Assembly (NCBI GenBank): GCA_002401955.1
Contig: NVUQ01000017.1
Span: 1 to 56,790, forward strand
Length of the DNA stretch: 56,790 nt
Direction: 5' to 3'
Source: Flavobacteriales bacterium
Lineage (GTDB): Bacteria > Bacteroidota > Bacteroidia > Flavobacteriales_E > Vicingaceae
Positions 43,775-52,293 of this stretch are shown piece by piece. The notes under the pieces were generated by a model. That model did no database searches and had not been told where the DNA came from. It was given only the letters and a program-made list of their open reading frames with translations. How positions within the stretch are numbered: position 1 is the first letter of the stretch; each line of letters opens with the position of its first letter. The position numbers and the translations under genes are program-made.

Positions 43775-43924
43775 TTACCAATAAATTAAAACACCTAATA
43801 ATGGGATCATAATTACCAACATAATCCCGATGGTGGCAGAGGTCATTATTACTTTTTCTCTATAGCTTACACCAGTTGTTCTTTGGTATAGACTTGTGTA
43901 TAGTGTTTTAATTACTTTTTCCAT
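43775..43924 (-). CDS. 49-residue single-pass membrane protein
   Basis: ATG at 43924-43922 overlaps the TAA of the upstream 79-residue gene by one base (TAATG), so translation is probably coupled. The product has a basic N-terminus (YQRTTGVSYREK) and one membrane helix (IGIMLVIMIPLLGVLIYW). It is rarely annotated because of its length. It could tether or regulate the upstream small protein. No family is recognised. Confidence 0.6.
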   Translation of the reverse strand: MEKVIKTLYTSLYQRTTGVSYREKVIMTSATIGIMLVIMIPLLGVLIYW

Positions 43925-44163
43925 TATCCTTTTATTATTAGAACTGGAAAACTATTCTTACATAGTGCTCTGTCAAGAAATTCTAGTACCCGTTTCTCTA
44001 TTCTTGAATCGCTACCTAAATCAATAATTACAAAAGTTAATTCGTTTTGTTGAATCATTCTTCGTGATTTCCTAATTAGCGTTTTAGCAGCATTGAAGTT
44101 TATCCTTTCATTTTTTGAAATGGAAATATTTAGCTTATTTTCTTTGCATTTTAAATCTACCAT
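43924..44163 (-). CDS. Small STAS-like protein, family shared with 52294-52536
   Basis: This is a 79-residue protein. It aligns along its whole length with the 80-residue protein at 52294-52536 (SKNERINFNAAK, LIRKSRRMIQQNE, VIIDLGSDSRIEKRVLEFLDRALC, NSFPVLIIKG). The beta-strand, SRR motif and helix order resembles a reduced STAS domain, but the similarity is weak. It is cytoplasmic. Its stop overlaps the start of the 49-residue membrane protein. Confidence 0.65.
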   Translation of the reverse strand: MVDLKCKENKLNISISKNERINFNAAKTLIRKSRRMIQQNELTFVIIDLGSDSRIEKRVLEFLDRALCKNSFPVLIIKG

Positions 44164-44206
44164 ACTTAACTTATTTTAATTTTATTATTCCTTCAATTAC
44201 TTGTGT

Positions 44207-45490
44207 TTAATTGAATAATACATCTCTATAATTCCTAATTTTAATTATCTCGTTATTACTGTCAAGTAATATAAACTGGGGTAACTTTACTTTTTTGCTA
44301 AAATATTTCTTTCCCCATTCCTGATCATTAATAAAATAAAAGTTCCCTGTAAACATTTTGTCCATTATTAGATGACTTTCAGTCAATTTTTCAATAGGGG
44401 CAATAATTATTGGTATAGCTAATTTGTTAGCTATTAAATCTCTTGCAAGTGCAATGGCCTCTACTTTTGAGAAAACTGAATTACTGCTTACTATTGCTAG
44501 AATCTTAATTGTTTGTAATTGACTTAATTTTAGCTGAATTGATTGCTGAGCATTTACAAACTCAAAATCCAGCAACTGTTCTTTTAAGCTCCAATTAGTT
44601 TGGTTAATATTTATGCCATCCCTATAGTTATCAAAAATGTGTGTTGCCATTGTTACCATGCTCCTGTCATAATATAATTTGGCACAAAACTCAATTACTT
44701 TATTTTTGGGCACCTTATCTTTCAATACATCGATCCATCCATCTACCCCTGTTATTATTGAGCTATTGCTTAAGTCTTTTGCAGCTTTAAAATCGCCAGG
44801 GTTAATATCTTTCGTATAATACGAAAGATATTCATGCATCATAAAGTATTGCTGCAGAAGCTTGTTAAGCATGTCGCTATGCGCTAATATCTCAAGGTTC
44901 TCTTTCACAAACTGATGATATTCAGCTTTTTTGGTGTTTAATTCTTCAAGTGTTTTTATTCCAGATGACCTTTCCTTGAATAATTTTGCTTTTATAATGG
45001 CTTTGGTGTATTCGAATTTTGAGGTGTTGAGGCTGTTAAGCAACTCTTCTTGTTTTTTTTTGGCATTTACTACTGAGCTGTCATCCTTAAGCATTTTCTG
45101 CTTAGCCTCTGTTATTACACGCTCTTGTTGTTTGTATGCTTTCTGCCAAGCATATAAAAACTCATTTTCGGGTGAATTCTCAAAACTAGGTGGAATATTA
45201 GGGTGCTTCAGATTTATACTAAAATTACTTGCTTCAGAAATAATAATTGGATATTGTTGACCTGTGCTGAACACTAATAATACAAGGCCTGTGTAATCTG
45301 TCGATAATTCAGTTAAGGAAGAGGAGTCAATAACAGCTTGTTTTATTATAAAACTGTTGAATACATCATATCCTAAAAGAACAAACTCAACAGAAATACT
45401 AGACTGTACTACTACTTTGTTTTTTTCAGCACCACTACAGCAATACGAGTTAAACAAAAATAATAATATACCAATAATACTTGCTTTCAT
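44207..45490 (-). CDS. Exported thioredoxin-fold-like protein lacking CxxC
   Basis: This is a 427-residue protein. It has a signal (IIGILLFLFNSYCCSG; lipidation at a Cys is possible), an N-terminal beta domain like DUF4369 (residues 28-95), a long helical middle (YKQQERVITEAKQKMLKDD), and a C-terminal segment (TIKILAIVSSNSV, IPIIIAPIEKL, LPQFILLDSNNEIIKIRNY) that follows the TlpA/AhpC order. No CxxC motif is present, so redox activity is unlikely. It may be a binding protein. It lies upstream of the 79-residue gene. Confidence 0.6.
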   Translation of the reverse strand: MKASIIGILLFLFNSYCCSGAEKNKVVVQSSISVEFVLLGYDVFNSFIIKQAVIDSSSLTELSTDYTGLVLLVFSTGQQYPIIISEASNFSINLKHPNIPPSFENSPENEFLYAWQKAYKQQERVITEAKQKMLKDDSSVVNAKKKQEELLNSLNTSKFEYTKAIIKAKLFKERSSGIKTLEELNTKKAEYHQFVKENLEILAHSDMLNKLLQQYFMMHEYLSYYTKDINPGDFKAAKDLSNSSIITGVDGWIDVLKDKVPKNKVIEFCAKLYYDRSMVTMATHIFDNYRDGININQTNWSLKEQLLDFEFVNAQQSIQLKLSQLQTIKILAIVSSNSVFSKVEAIALARDLIANKLAIPIIIAPIEKLTESHLIMDKMFTGNFYFINDQEWGKKYFSKKVKLPQFILLDSNNEIIKIRNYRDVLFN

Positions 45491-45535
45491 TTTTCAAATG
45501 TTGGAAAAGTCTATTTTTTATAATAACTAGTGTTT

Positions 45536-46483
45536 CTAATCTTTAATACAACGACAAGAGAATCCGCTCGTCCGGCCGCCATTGTTGTACACACCAGCAT
45601 TTCCAGACTGGATGTACAAGAAACTCGCATCCTGACCAGTTCCGCTACCACTTACGGTACTCGTCCAAATGCCACCGTCATCACCCACATCATTGAGCGC
45701 ACCAGTGTTGTATCTGCGGTCGCCCGCCACGGGGAACTTAAGCGGTGAGGCAAAAGCACCAGCAGCATTGTTGCTGCTCCAGCTTAGACGTTCGGCATTC
45801 AATTCTGTGTAGGTTGGCAGGCGGTAACCACTTGGGCAGGGGTTGTTGGTTCCGCTTGCGCCCTGCCATAAACTGTTGTTCATTGTGCTGCGATAGTCCC
45901 AGGGTGAACCTCCTGGTACTATAAAATCACTATGCCCGGGAACATCACCGCTACTTTGAGTACTCGTCATTCCATTAACAGGAGTTCCGCTGGTAGAGCT
46001 TGTCCATGTTATACATTCGTGTCCATCACTTAAACGCCCCCATTGAAACAAGCTTCCGTAAGCAAAGTAGTCGTCAGAGGCTGTTGCCGCCCGTGCAGCA
46101 CCTAAGTGTCTATCCATCCATGTTTGTCCGGCACTTGTTACATCTACAATAGTAGTTGGATCTCCACATGCAAGAAGAGTAGGAGTGGAAGGTGTACTTG
46201 CTGCGCAACAACACATGTTGTACCAATAATTTGATCTATATAAATTAAGGCATGAATCGTTTGTGTTATATATAATTAAGCCTTCTGCCGGACTAGCTAT
46301 CGCATCTCTTTCTATTTCGGTCATTCTTGGCACCAGTAAACCTCTTTCTGTTGAGGTCATTTCCAATAAAGCAGAATTATCGGGGTTAGGTTCGTTAATG
46401 CCTACGTTTTGTCCTTCGACTACGCTCATCATACCGATTTGACAGGTTAAAAACAATGCTGTGATTCTGAGTAATTTTTTCAT
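45536..46483 (-). CDS. FISUMP-domain secreted protein
   Basis: This is a 315-residue protein with a signal peptide ending near VEGQ. Residues 25-90 hold GINEPNPDNSALLEMTSTERGLLVPRM-like text, typical of secreted Bacteroidota repeat proteins. Residues 110-315 are a FISUMP domain (QTWMDRHLGA, FQWGRLSDGHE, PCPSGYRLPTYTEL, GGIWTSTVSG, SGFSCRCIKD). The latter half is visibly GC-richer (45540-46120) than its neighbours, a sign of transfer or a different codon history. Its stop is 2 bp upstream-side of the next T9SS gene stop region; it follows that gene directly. Confidence 0.85.
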   Translation of the reverse strand: MKKLLRITALFLTCQIGMMSVVEGQNVGINEPNPDNSALLEMTSTERGLLVPRMTEIERDAIASPAEGLIIYNTNDSCLNLYRSNYWYNMCCCAASTPSTPTLLACGDPTTIVDVTSAGQTWMDRHLGAARAATASDDYFAYGSLFQWGRLSDGHECITWTSSTSGTPVNGMTSTQSSGDVPGHSDFIVPGGSPWDYRSTMNNSLWQGASGTNNPCPSGYRLPTYTELNAERLSWSSNNAAGAFASPLKFPVAGDRRYNTGALNDVGDDGGIWTSTVSGSGTGQDASFLYIQSGNAGVYNNGGRTSGFSCRCIKD

Positions 46484-46484
46484 G

Positions 46485-47984
46485 TTATTTTAATTTTACA
46501 ATTCGTTCTACTACTTGTGTTGTTTCATTAAACACTTTTACAAAATAGGTGCCAGGAGAAACTTTATCTTCTAATATTATTTCTGTTGTGGCATTTTCTA
46601 TGATTTGAGTATATACTTTCCTGCCTAGGTAATCCATTACTTCTACCGTAGTTGGGTAGCTAGTATTTTCCGATAAACTAATTGTAAAACCATTTTCAAA
46701 AGGGTTAGGGTAAATGCTAATGTACGTACCTCTACTGCATTTTACAGCAGTAACTTCATGATATTCAAACGCTCCATTAAAGTCGGTTTGTTTTAAACGG
46801 TAATATGCTGTTCCGTTTATTGGATTATCATCCGACCAAAAGTAATTATGCATAGTACTACTGTTCCCACTTCCGTTAACAGTCCCGATTGTTTCAAAAT
46901 TGATAGCATCTGTACTTCTTTCTACGGTAAAGTAATCGTTGTTAATTTCTGAGCTTGTTGACCAATTTAACTCAGTGTTGTCATTTTGACAACTCACATC
47001 AAATTGAGATAATTCTACTGGTAAAACGGTCTCAATAGAACCAAGAGTAAACCTATTATTATAACTTGAAAAGACGGCACTATATGTGCTTGCTAGAGGT
47101 GTGGAGAGATTACTGACAGTATTTATAGTCCCTGTTAATGTAGCCCAATCCGTAATGTCTACTAATTGGTATTGAATTAAATTTGCCTCAACAGGATGGT
47201 CTGTTGGGTCTAATTCTGCATCCCAATATGATAGTTTAAGATTAACCGCGGAACCATCTAGCATTCCTATACCTGGTATATCAACATAGCGTGCAACACT
47301 ATAATTACTTGCAAAGGATCCAGACCCTTGTTGTCTTTTATGTCCTCTAATAATTTCTATTGTCCCTAAATTTTGGGTGGTCGTTATTTCAACGCCAATA
47401 TTCGCTGGATTGAAATTAGTCACATTATTTACTGAGGTTGTATACTTAACAACTCCAGTATCCGATAAAACATTACCAACTTTTATCCTGTTAGATTCTG
47501 CTTCGCCAACAATAATCCCCGTTGTTGTAAGATCTAACACATAATTATCTAAATTAAAATCTCCATCGGTCATTGTTAGATTATTTGTAACATCTGAATG
47601 TTGATCTAAGATAATTCCGGTACCAGAATTATTAATTGTTAAATTATAAAAACTAGTTTTTTGTGTTCCTTTAATTATTTGTTCATCTGCCGAAACAAAT
47701 GTCACTGTTCCTGAACCATCAAGAAAACTTGTACTGGCATTATTCTCCCAATTCTCTGTTCCAGAAGACGTATGTTCCTGAACATATATATATCCATTAT
47801 TAGTTATTTGTCCAGCACCACTTCCTAATACATCACCTAATACATATAATGATGCCGATGATTTTATATCTATATCGCCCTTAATCGTTAAAGTCTCTTG
47901 CCCTAACGAGCTCCCAATTAATAACAGGTAAAAACTAACGCTGCAAATAACATTTTTCAATATGATTATATCTCTTGATTTCAT
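46485..47984 (-). CDS. T9SS type A secreted protein, unknown N-terminal domain
   Basis: This is a 499-residue protein. A signal peptide ends at SLGQE. The first 320 residues are beta-rich with parallel-helix-like text (LTIKGDIDIKSSASLYVLGDV, FYNLTINNSGTGIILDQ). The shared linker NNDYFTVERSTDAINFETIG and a type A sorting domain (IYPNPFENGFTISL, GTYFVKV) follow. The ATG at 47984 lies only 6 bp after a -7 box, so the in-frame TTG at 47960 (MKNVICSVSFYLLLIG) may be the true start. Its end adjoins the FISUMP gene by 1 bp. Confidence 0.8.
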   Translation of the reverse strand: MKSRDIIILKNVICSVSFYLLLIGSSLGQETLTIKGDIDIKSSASLYVLGDVLGSGAGQITNNGYIYVQEHTSSGTENWENNASTSFLDGSGTVTFVSADEQIIKGTQKTSFYNLTINNSGTGIILDQHSDVTNNLTMTDGDFNLDNYVLDLTTTGIIVGEAESNRIKVGNVLSDTGVVKYTTSVNNVTNFNPANIGVEITTTQNLGTIEIIRGHKRQQGSGSFASNYSVARYVDIPGIGMLDGSAVNLKLSYWDAELDPTDHPVEANLIQYQLVDITDWATLTGTINTVSNLSTPLASTYSAVFSSYNNRFTLGSIETVLPVELSQFDVSCQNDNTELNWSTSSEINNDYFTVERSTDAINFETIGTVNGSGNSSTMHNYFWSDDNPINGTAYYRLKQTDFNGAFEYHEVTAVKCSRGTYISIYPNPFENGFTISLSENTSYPTTVEVMDYLGRKVYTQIIENATTEIILEDKVSPGTYFVKVFNETTQVVERIVKLK

Positions 47985-47990
47985 TTAGTA

Positions 47991-48038
47991 CAAACATATG
48001 ATGAAACAAAGAGCAAATAAAAAAACAGCGTTAGCAAA
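47991..48038 (-). promoter_or_regulatory. Shared promoter block, copy 1
   Basis: On the minus strand it reads TGCTAACGCTG, a T-run, TTTGCTCTTTGTTTCATCA, then TATGTTTG (47998-47991), an exact TAnnTTTG box. The same block occurs at 50338-50381. It drives the gene ending at 46485. Confidence 0.65.
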
Positions 48039-48097
48039 CTGTTAGCAGGCTGAAAACATCCTTAAATAAAGGAGTTTGTGATGTGTGGTTGTGGGAA

Positions 48098-48157
48098 CTA
48101 TAAAAGACCCGTAAGGTAATCTAAAAGAGGAGAGTCGGCAGGTAATCCTATTTTCTT
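48098..48157 (-). pseudogene. C-terminal remnant of a TPR-HTH regulator
   Basis: The minus frame gives KKIGLPADSPLLDYLTGLL then TAG, matching the end of the regulator at 50444-52168 (IGLPKDTSLSDYLTGLL). DNA similarity covers 48098-48160 and 50441-50503. It overlaps the last codons of the T9SS gene at 48148 in another frame, so a deletion fused the T9SS gene to the tail of a lost regulator. Confidence 0.75.
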
Positions 48158-49950
48158 TTGATAATTCGTTCCACTACCTGTGTTGTTTTAGTACTCACTT
48201 TAATAAAGTAAGTGCCTGCGGAATATTTTTCTAAGACTAGTGTTGTTACACCATTTTCAATAATTTTCGCATGAACTATTTTACCTAAATAATTCAACAC
48301 TTCTACTCTTTTTGGGTAATTCGTGTTTTCTGAAAGTTGAATTGTTAAGTTGTTTTTAAAAGGGTTAGGAAATATTCGAATATCATTTGTTTGCTCACAA
48401 GTAATAGTTCTTACTCCATGGTATTCAAAAACCCCATTAAAATCGGTTTGTTTTAAGCGGTAATATACAGTTCCGTTTATTGGATTTTCATCTGTCCAAT
48501 TGTAATGAATAGCAGTAGAGCTGTTCCCATTCCCGTTTACTATTGAGACTGGCTCAAAGTTTACTGCATCAATACTTCTTTCTATCGTAAAATAATCGTT
48601 GTTAATTTCTGATGCTGTTGTCCAAGTTAGTGTTGGTGTTTCATTTTGACAAGTTGCTTCAAATTGAACAAGCTCAACAGGTAGAGGGGTTGAAAGTTCC
48701 TCTACTCCCATACTGTAAAAAGTAGGAGGGGAATTCTGGCTGTTATATTCTGTTTTAATCCAATCCGAAGAATGAGCTGTGTTGGAGATACGAGCTTCAT
48801 CAATTTTCCCTTTGAAGGGGCGGTATTTAGGGGTGTCTTCAGACCCTCCTATGGCCATCGATTCATTATTATCAGCCCACGTACCTGGGGTCGAACTTGA
48901 AATGGAGTCTCCGTCTACAAACAGGGTAAGAGTTGTCCCATCGCTACGTCCAACAATATAATGCCATACAGTGTCATTGAGTGCTATGGGATTACCATTG
49001 GCAGTTGCATTATGTATTATTGTTTTAGCATAATTATTCTTATTCATAGTAAGACAGTATGGGGTATCGGAGTTAGTTTTGTTTTTTGACATGATGAGAC
49101 CAGCATCACTGGATCCTTCATGTGGTGTAGTATTCCATATCCAGGCTGAGTAAGTGATAACATTACTTAACTTGTCAATGTCTTTGGTGATAATAATATC
49201 TGCTTCATTAACTGTGGCGGTACCATCAAAATCTATCGCAAGGCCAATTTTTCCTGGAACAAGATCAGCAGAGGTCATGTTTCCGTCTGGGGTTCCATGA
49301 TTATTGTTTGAAGTTGCATCTTTCACCGAATTCGCAACATCACCATCAGGATCATCGTCCATATGCCAAACACCTAGGTAATTTGAACCCCATGTAGATG
49401 CAGAAGATTGGTTGGTAGAAACCGAAGAGTTTCCATAGTGGATATATATTTCAGTATCGTCATTATAATCCACTGTTGGAACTATTACCCAAGCAATGTA
49501 TTCACCAGTAGTAGCCTCGTGATTATCCATTTCAAAAACGAGTAAGGTGGTTCCATCAGAAGCAGTAAATACAATGTCATATCCATTGGGATTTGTTACA
49601 TTTCCACCATTGCCAGTTGTCTTTAAATCAGCATCGATATGACTTATTAGAACAGGAAAATTCGTTAAATCAGTAATGCCAGACACCTGTGTATTATGGA
49701 TAGTGATCTTCTTTTTGAAATCATATCCAGGTAACTGCGCAACTGCGTTTGTTGTTACTAAACCTGATACTACTAATAATACAAACAATTTTGTAATTGA
49801 AATCGTTAAGAAATTAAAATTCCTTAACGTTCTGTTAAAATCATTTAAAGAATCGCTGATTTTTTTAAAGGGTAAATATTTGATAGTATGCATAATTGAA
49901 AAAAGAGTTAGTAAAAGGGTGTGTAACAGTAGGTATCGTTTTAGTATCAT
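48148..49950 (-). CDS. T9SS type A protein with DUF2341 and LamG-like domains
   Basis: This is up to 600 residues; the signal helix (TKLFVLLVVSGLVTTNAVAQ) is preceded by an unusually long charged N-terminus, and ATG at 49893 may be the true start. DUF2341 follows (YDFKKKITIHNTQVSGITDLTNFPVLI, EIYIHYGN), then a concanavalin/LamG-like domain (GVWHMDDDPDGDVANS, KIDEARISNTAHSSDWI), the linker NNDYFTIERSIDAVNFEP, and a sorting domain (IFPNPFKNNLTIQL, GTYFIKV). Such proteins bind surface glycans or act as adhesins. Its 3' end runs into the regulator remnant. Confidence 0.82.
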   Translation of the reverse strand: MILKRYLLLHTLLLTLFSIMHTIKYLPFKKISDSLNDFNRTLRNFNFLTISITKLFVLLVVSGLVTTNAVAQLPGYDFKKKITIHNTQVSGITDLTNFPVLISHIDADLKTTGNGGNVTNPNGYDIVFTASDGTTLLVFEMDNHEATTGEYIAWVIVPTVDYNDDTEIYIHYGNSSVSTNQSSASTWGSNYLGVWHMDDDPDGDVANSVKDATSNNNHGTPDGNMTSADLVPGKIGLAIDFDGTATVNEADIIITKDIDKLSNVITYSAWIWNTTPHEGSSDAGLIMSKNKTNSDTPYCLTMNKNNYAKTIIHNATANGNPIALNDTVWHYIVGRSDGTTLTLFVDGDSISSSTPGTWADNNESMAIGGSEDTPKYRPFKGKIDEARISNTAHSSDWIKTEYNSQNSPPTFYSMGVEELSTPLPVELVQFEATCQNETPTLTWTTASEINNDYFTIERSIDAVNFEPVSIVNGNGNSSTAIHYNWTDENPINGTVYYRLKQTDFNGVFEYHGVRTITCEQTNDIRIFPNPFKNNLTIQLSENTNYPKRVEVLNYLGKIVHAKIIENGVTTLVLEKYSAGTYFIKVSTKTTQVVERIIKRK

Positions 49951-50046
49951 AGGTTTTTCGTTTTTTACATATTTGAATGATAAATTTATAGCCTTCTAAC
50001 ACCAAAATCATCACTTATATCAATGATTTCGGTTAATTATTGTTTT

Positions 50047-50064
50047 TTCACCTACATCAATGAA
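50047..50064 (+). promoter_or_regulatory. Inverted copy of the upstream-block dyad
   Basis: TTCACCTACATCAATGAA is the exact reverse complement of the consensus TTCATTGATGTAGGTGAA seen in the three conserved blocks. A weaker copy lies at 50011-50027. Both lie upstream of the DUF2341 gene. The flanking 45 nt are not well conserved. The gap 49951-50191 holds nothing else except the hairpin at 50147. Confidence 0.45.
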
Positions 50065-50146
50065 GTTTAAAATCTGATATTTCGATTAAAATTCATATTG
50101 TTTAGACGAACAGGTAATAAATTATCTTATGTATTTGATTAAGAGG

Positions 50147-50194
50147 TAGAATGTTGAGTGTGATTCTAGATTTAGAATGATTCTCAACATTCTA
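50147..50194. terminator. Long palindrome at the end of the 35-residue gene
   Basis: TAGAATGTTGAG and CTCAACATTCTA (12 bp perfect) enclose ATTCTA/TAGAAT. It includes the stop codon of the small gene. A short T-rich stretch follows on the plus strand only, so termination is plausible but not certain. Confidence 0.45.
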
Positions 50195-50299
50195 TTTCTT
50201 TACCAACTTATTTATAGAGCCTCTTGTTTTAAGGGTATAAATATCTGCTCCAAGACTTATGTTTGTTTTAACGGTAATTAGGGTTAGTAGGTTTTTCAT
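50192..50299 (-). CDS. 35-residue peptide of unknown function
   Basis: ATG at 50299 lies 39 bp after an exact TAnnTTTG box within a promoter block shared with a T9SS gene, which supports real expression. The product (MKNLLTLITVKTNISLG, then ADIYTLKTRGSINKLVKK) is basic, without a membrane helix. A longer frame from 50380 would read through the promoter. It could also be a leftover of a decayed gene, since it stands where module comparison would place a larger gene. Confidence 0.4.
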   Translation of the reverse strand: MKNLLTLITVKTNISLGADIYTLKTRGSINKLVKK

Positions 50300-50337
50300 T
50301 ATGGCTGTTTTTAATCGGTTTCTTGATTTTGTTTTAA

Positions 50338-50381
50338 CAAACATATGATGAAACAAAGAGCAAAAAAACAGCGTTAGCAAA
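50338..50381 (-). promoter_or_regulatory. Shared promoter block, copy 2
   Basis: The minus strand carries TGCTAACGCTG, a T-run, GCTCTTTGTTTCATCA and TATGTTTG (50345-50338), the same as 47991-48038 apart from a 4-bp length change. Confidence 0.65.
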
Positions 50382-50443
50382 TCGTTATAATACTTTAAAG
50401 CCCACTATTTAAGCGTGTTATCTATTATTTATGATCGTTGTAA

Positions 50444-52168
50444 TTATAAAAGACCGGTAAGGTAATCTGAAAGAGAAGTGTCTTTAGGTAATCCTATTTT
50501 ATTTTTAATCCTGTTTTTAGCAACTCTCACAGAAGATGGCTCCATATTTCGGCTAATGGCAATTTCTTTGTTAGACATATTCATTACCACCATGGCTGCC
50601 ACTTTTATTTCTATATCGCTTAAACTAGGATGTTTTATTTTTAATTCGTTGTAGAAGTTGCTACTTAAATTACCCATCTGATTTTGCAGTTCTGCACGGG
50701 ATGATTTAACATCTAATTCATTTTGTATAAAAAACTCAATGTTCTTTATTTCCGGTTTGGAAAGGCTCTCTATTTGCCCGAGTTGATTGATAAGCTTTTC
50801 CGAAAAGTCTTGCTTCACCAACAACTCATGAGATAAGGCTTGAACATTTCTGTTTTCTTCCTGAATTTTCAGGTTTAAAATTTCTTTCTCATTGGCCGCC
50901 AATTGATTTTGAAGCTTCCTTTTTTTAATTACATTAGATCTATAGAACAAAAAGAAAATAATAACCACTCCCAGTGCAATTGAAATAGATGTAATTTTTA
51001 TTCTGTTTAATTTTTCATCAACCTTCTTTTGTTTTTCATCCATTGATTTCTTTAGGTCATATTCGTGTTTAAACTCTTGTCTAATTACATTCCTTTCTAT
51101 TTCTTCATTCTTTAACCTATCCCTATAAGTCACCATCATTTCGAACATTTCCAATGCATTACCTGGCTTTCCTTGTACTTTAAATAATTCATATCTTAAT
51201 TGGCTGATATCTGCAATAAGCATTACCGATTCAATTTTATTGGCTATTTCTAGGGATTCAGTGCTGTAGATTTCTGTACTATCTAACATACCTTTATTGA
51301 AATGGATTTTAGCAATATTTAGCAGATCTAGTGAAACTCTTTCATTATCCTGAATTTCCCGGTGTATGCTCAACGCATGTTTAAAATATTGCATTGCGTT
51401 GACGGTATCCCCTAAGCTAAGTTTAGCCTGACCAATTCCTTCAAGCATAGTTGATTTTACTCTTTTGTCTGGGTTTGCTTCTTCTAGTTTTAAGCCTTGG
51501 GTTAAGTATTTTAAAGCAGTTTCATAATTACCCATTTCTTGATGGCATGTCGCAACATTATTAAGTGCAATCAATTCATGGTGAACATTCCCATTCGTAC
51601 TTCCCCCTTTTAAATTCTTTTCAAAATAAATTAGTGCCTTTTTAGTATCTCCAAGATCCGAATATATGGTGCCAATATTACTTAAACACCGCTGAATCAA
51701 TGAAGTGTCATTCGTACTTTTAGCTATGCTCAACGCATCAGTTTGGTAGTTTATCGCAGACGATAAATCGCCACGACTCCGATGTGCTGAACCTAAATCG
51801 GAATAGATAGAGCCCCTACCTTTTACGTCATCAACTTCGGTATATATGGCCAGCGCCTGATTGAAATGCGTTATGGACTTTTTTTGATCTCCTTTAATAG
51901 AAAATGTAACCCCTTTAATTCGCAACGCTTTAGCCATCCAAATTTTTAAATCCCTGGTTTTAGCAAGTTCAAATTGTAAGTCTGCAAAATAAATGGCACT
52001 ATCCGGTTGGGTAAAGAGGTATCCCTTCGAAATAAAATTATCTATCGCTATTAAACGAGATGTGTCTTGTTGGGATTGGTCTAGCCAAATATTCCATAAT
52101 GAATCTAGGTTAGATTGCCCAATTGTGAATATTGGACTAAGCAATAATATGAAAAGGAGTTTTTTCAA
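50444..52168 (-). CDS. Membrane-anchored TPR-HTH transcriptional regulator, copy 2
   Basis: This is a 574-residue protein. The signal peptide (MKKLLFILLLSPIFTIGQ) starts at TTG 52168-52166, as in copy 1; the upstream ATG at 52234 lies inside a terminator hairpin and is rejected. Eight or so TPRs (30-350), a membrane helix (ITSISIALGVVIIFFLFY), a coiled-coil, and a C-terminal HTH (LSDIEIKVAAMVVMNMSNKEIAISRNMEPSSVRVAKNRIKNKIG) follow. The C-terminal third closely resembles copy 3 (QALSHELLVKQDFSEKLINQ). Likely a one-component membrane regulator of nearby surface genes. Confidence 0.82.
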   Translation of the reverse strand: MKKLLFILLLSPIFTIGQSNLDSLWNIWLDQSQQDTSRLIAIDNFISKGYLFTQPDSAIYFADLQFELAKTRDLKIWMAKALRIKGVTFSIKGDQKKSITHFNQALAIYTEVDDVKGRGSIYSDLGSAHRSRGDLSSAINYQTDALSIAKSTNDTSLIQRCLSNIGTIYSDLGDTKKALIYFEKNLKGGSTNGNVHHELIALNNVATCHQEMGNYETALKYLTQGLKLEEANPDKRVKSTMLEGIGQAKLSLGDTVNAMQYFKHALSIHREIQDNERVSLDLLNIAKIHFNKGMLDSTEIYSTESLEIANKIESVMLIADISQLRYELFKVQGKPGNALEMFEMMVTYRDRLKNEEIERNVIRQEFKHEYDLKKSMDEKQKKVDEKLNRIKITSISIALGVVIIFFLFYRSNVIKKRKLQNQLAANEKEILNLKIQEENRNVQALSHELLVKQDFSEKLINQLGQIESLSKPEIKNIEFFIQNELDVKSSRAELQNQMGNLSSNFYNELKIKHPSLSDIEIKVAAMVVMNMSNKEIAISRNMEPSSVRVAKNRIKNKIGLPKDTSLSDYLTGLL

Positions 52169-52201
52169 ATGTCTATCTAAAAAAACGAAGATAAGAATAA
52201 A

Positions 52202-52234
52202 ATAAAAAATGGCTGCCCTACCACAAGCAACCAT
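52202..52234 (-). terminator. Minus-strand terminator before regulator copy 2
   Basis: AATGGTTGC pairs with GCAGCCATT (one G-T pair) around a loop nearly identical to that at 42296-42305 and is followed by a T-rich tract on the minus strand. It ends transcription from the 80-residue gene. Confidence 0.7.
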
Positions 52235-52293
52235 TAATTATCTTAAGCCCTGTTAAGAAACTTAAAATGAATATTTTAGTAAAAGTTGGTCAT

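Noticed and set aside
52169..52234. ATG start at 52234 for regulator copy 2
   Set aside because: It lies in a terminator hairpin and adds residues before a signal peptide that matches copy 1 from the TTG at 52168.
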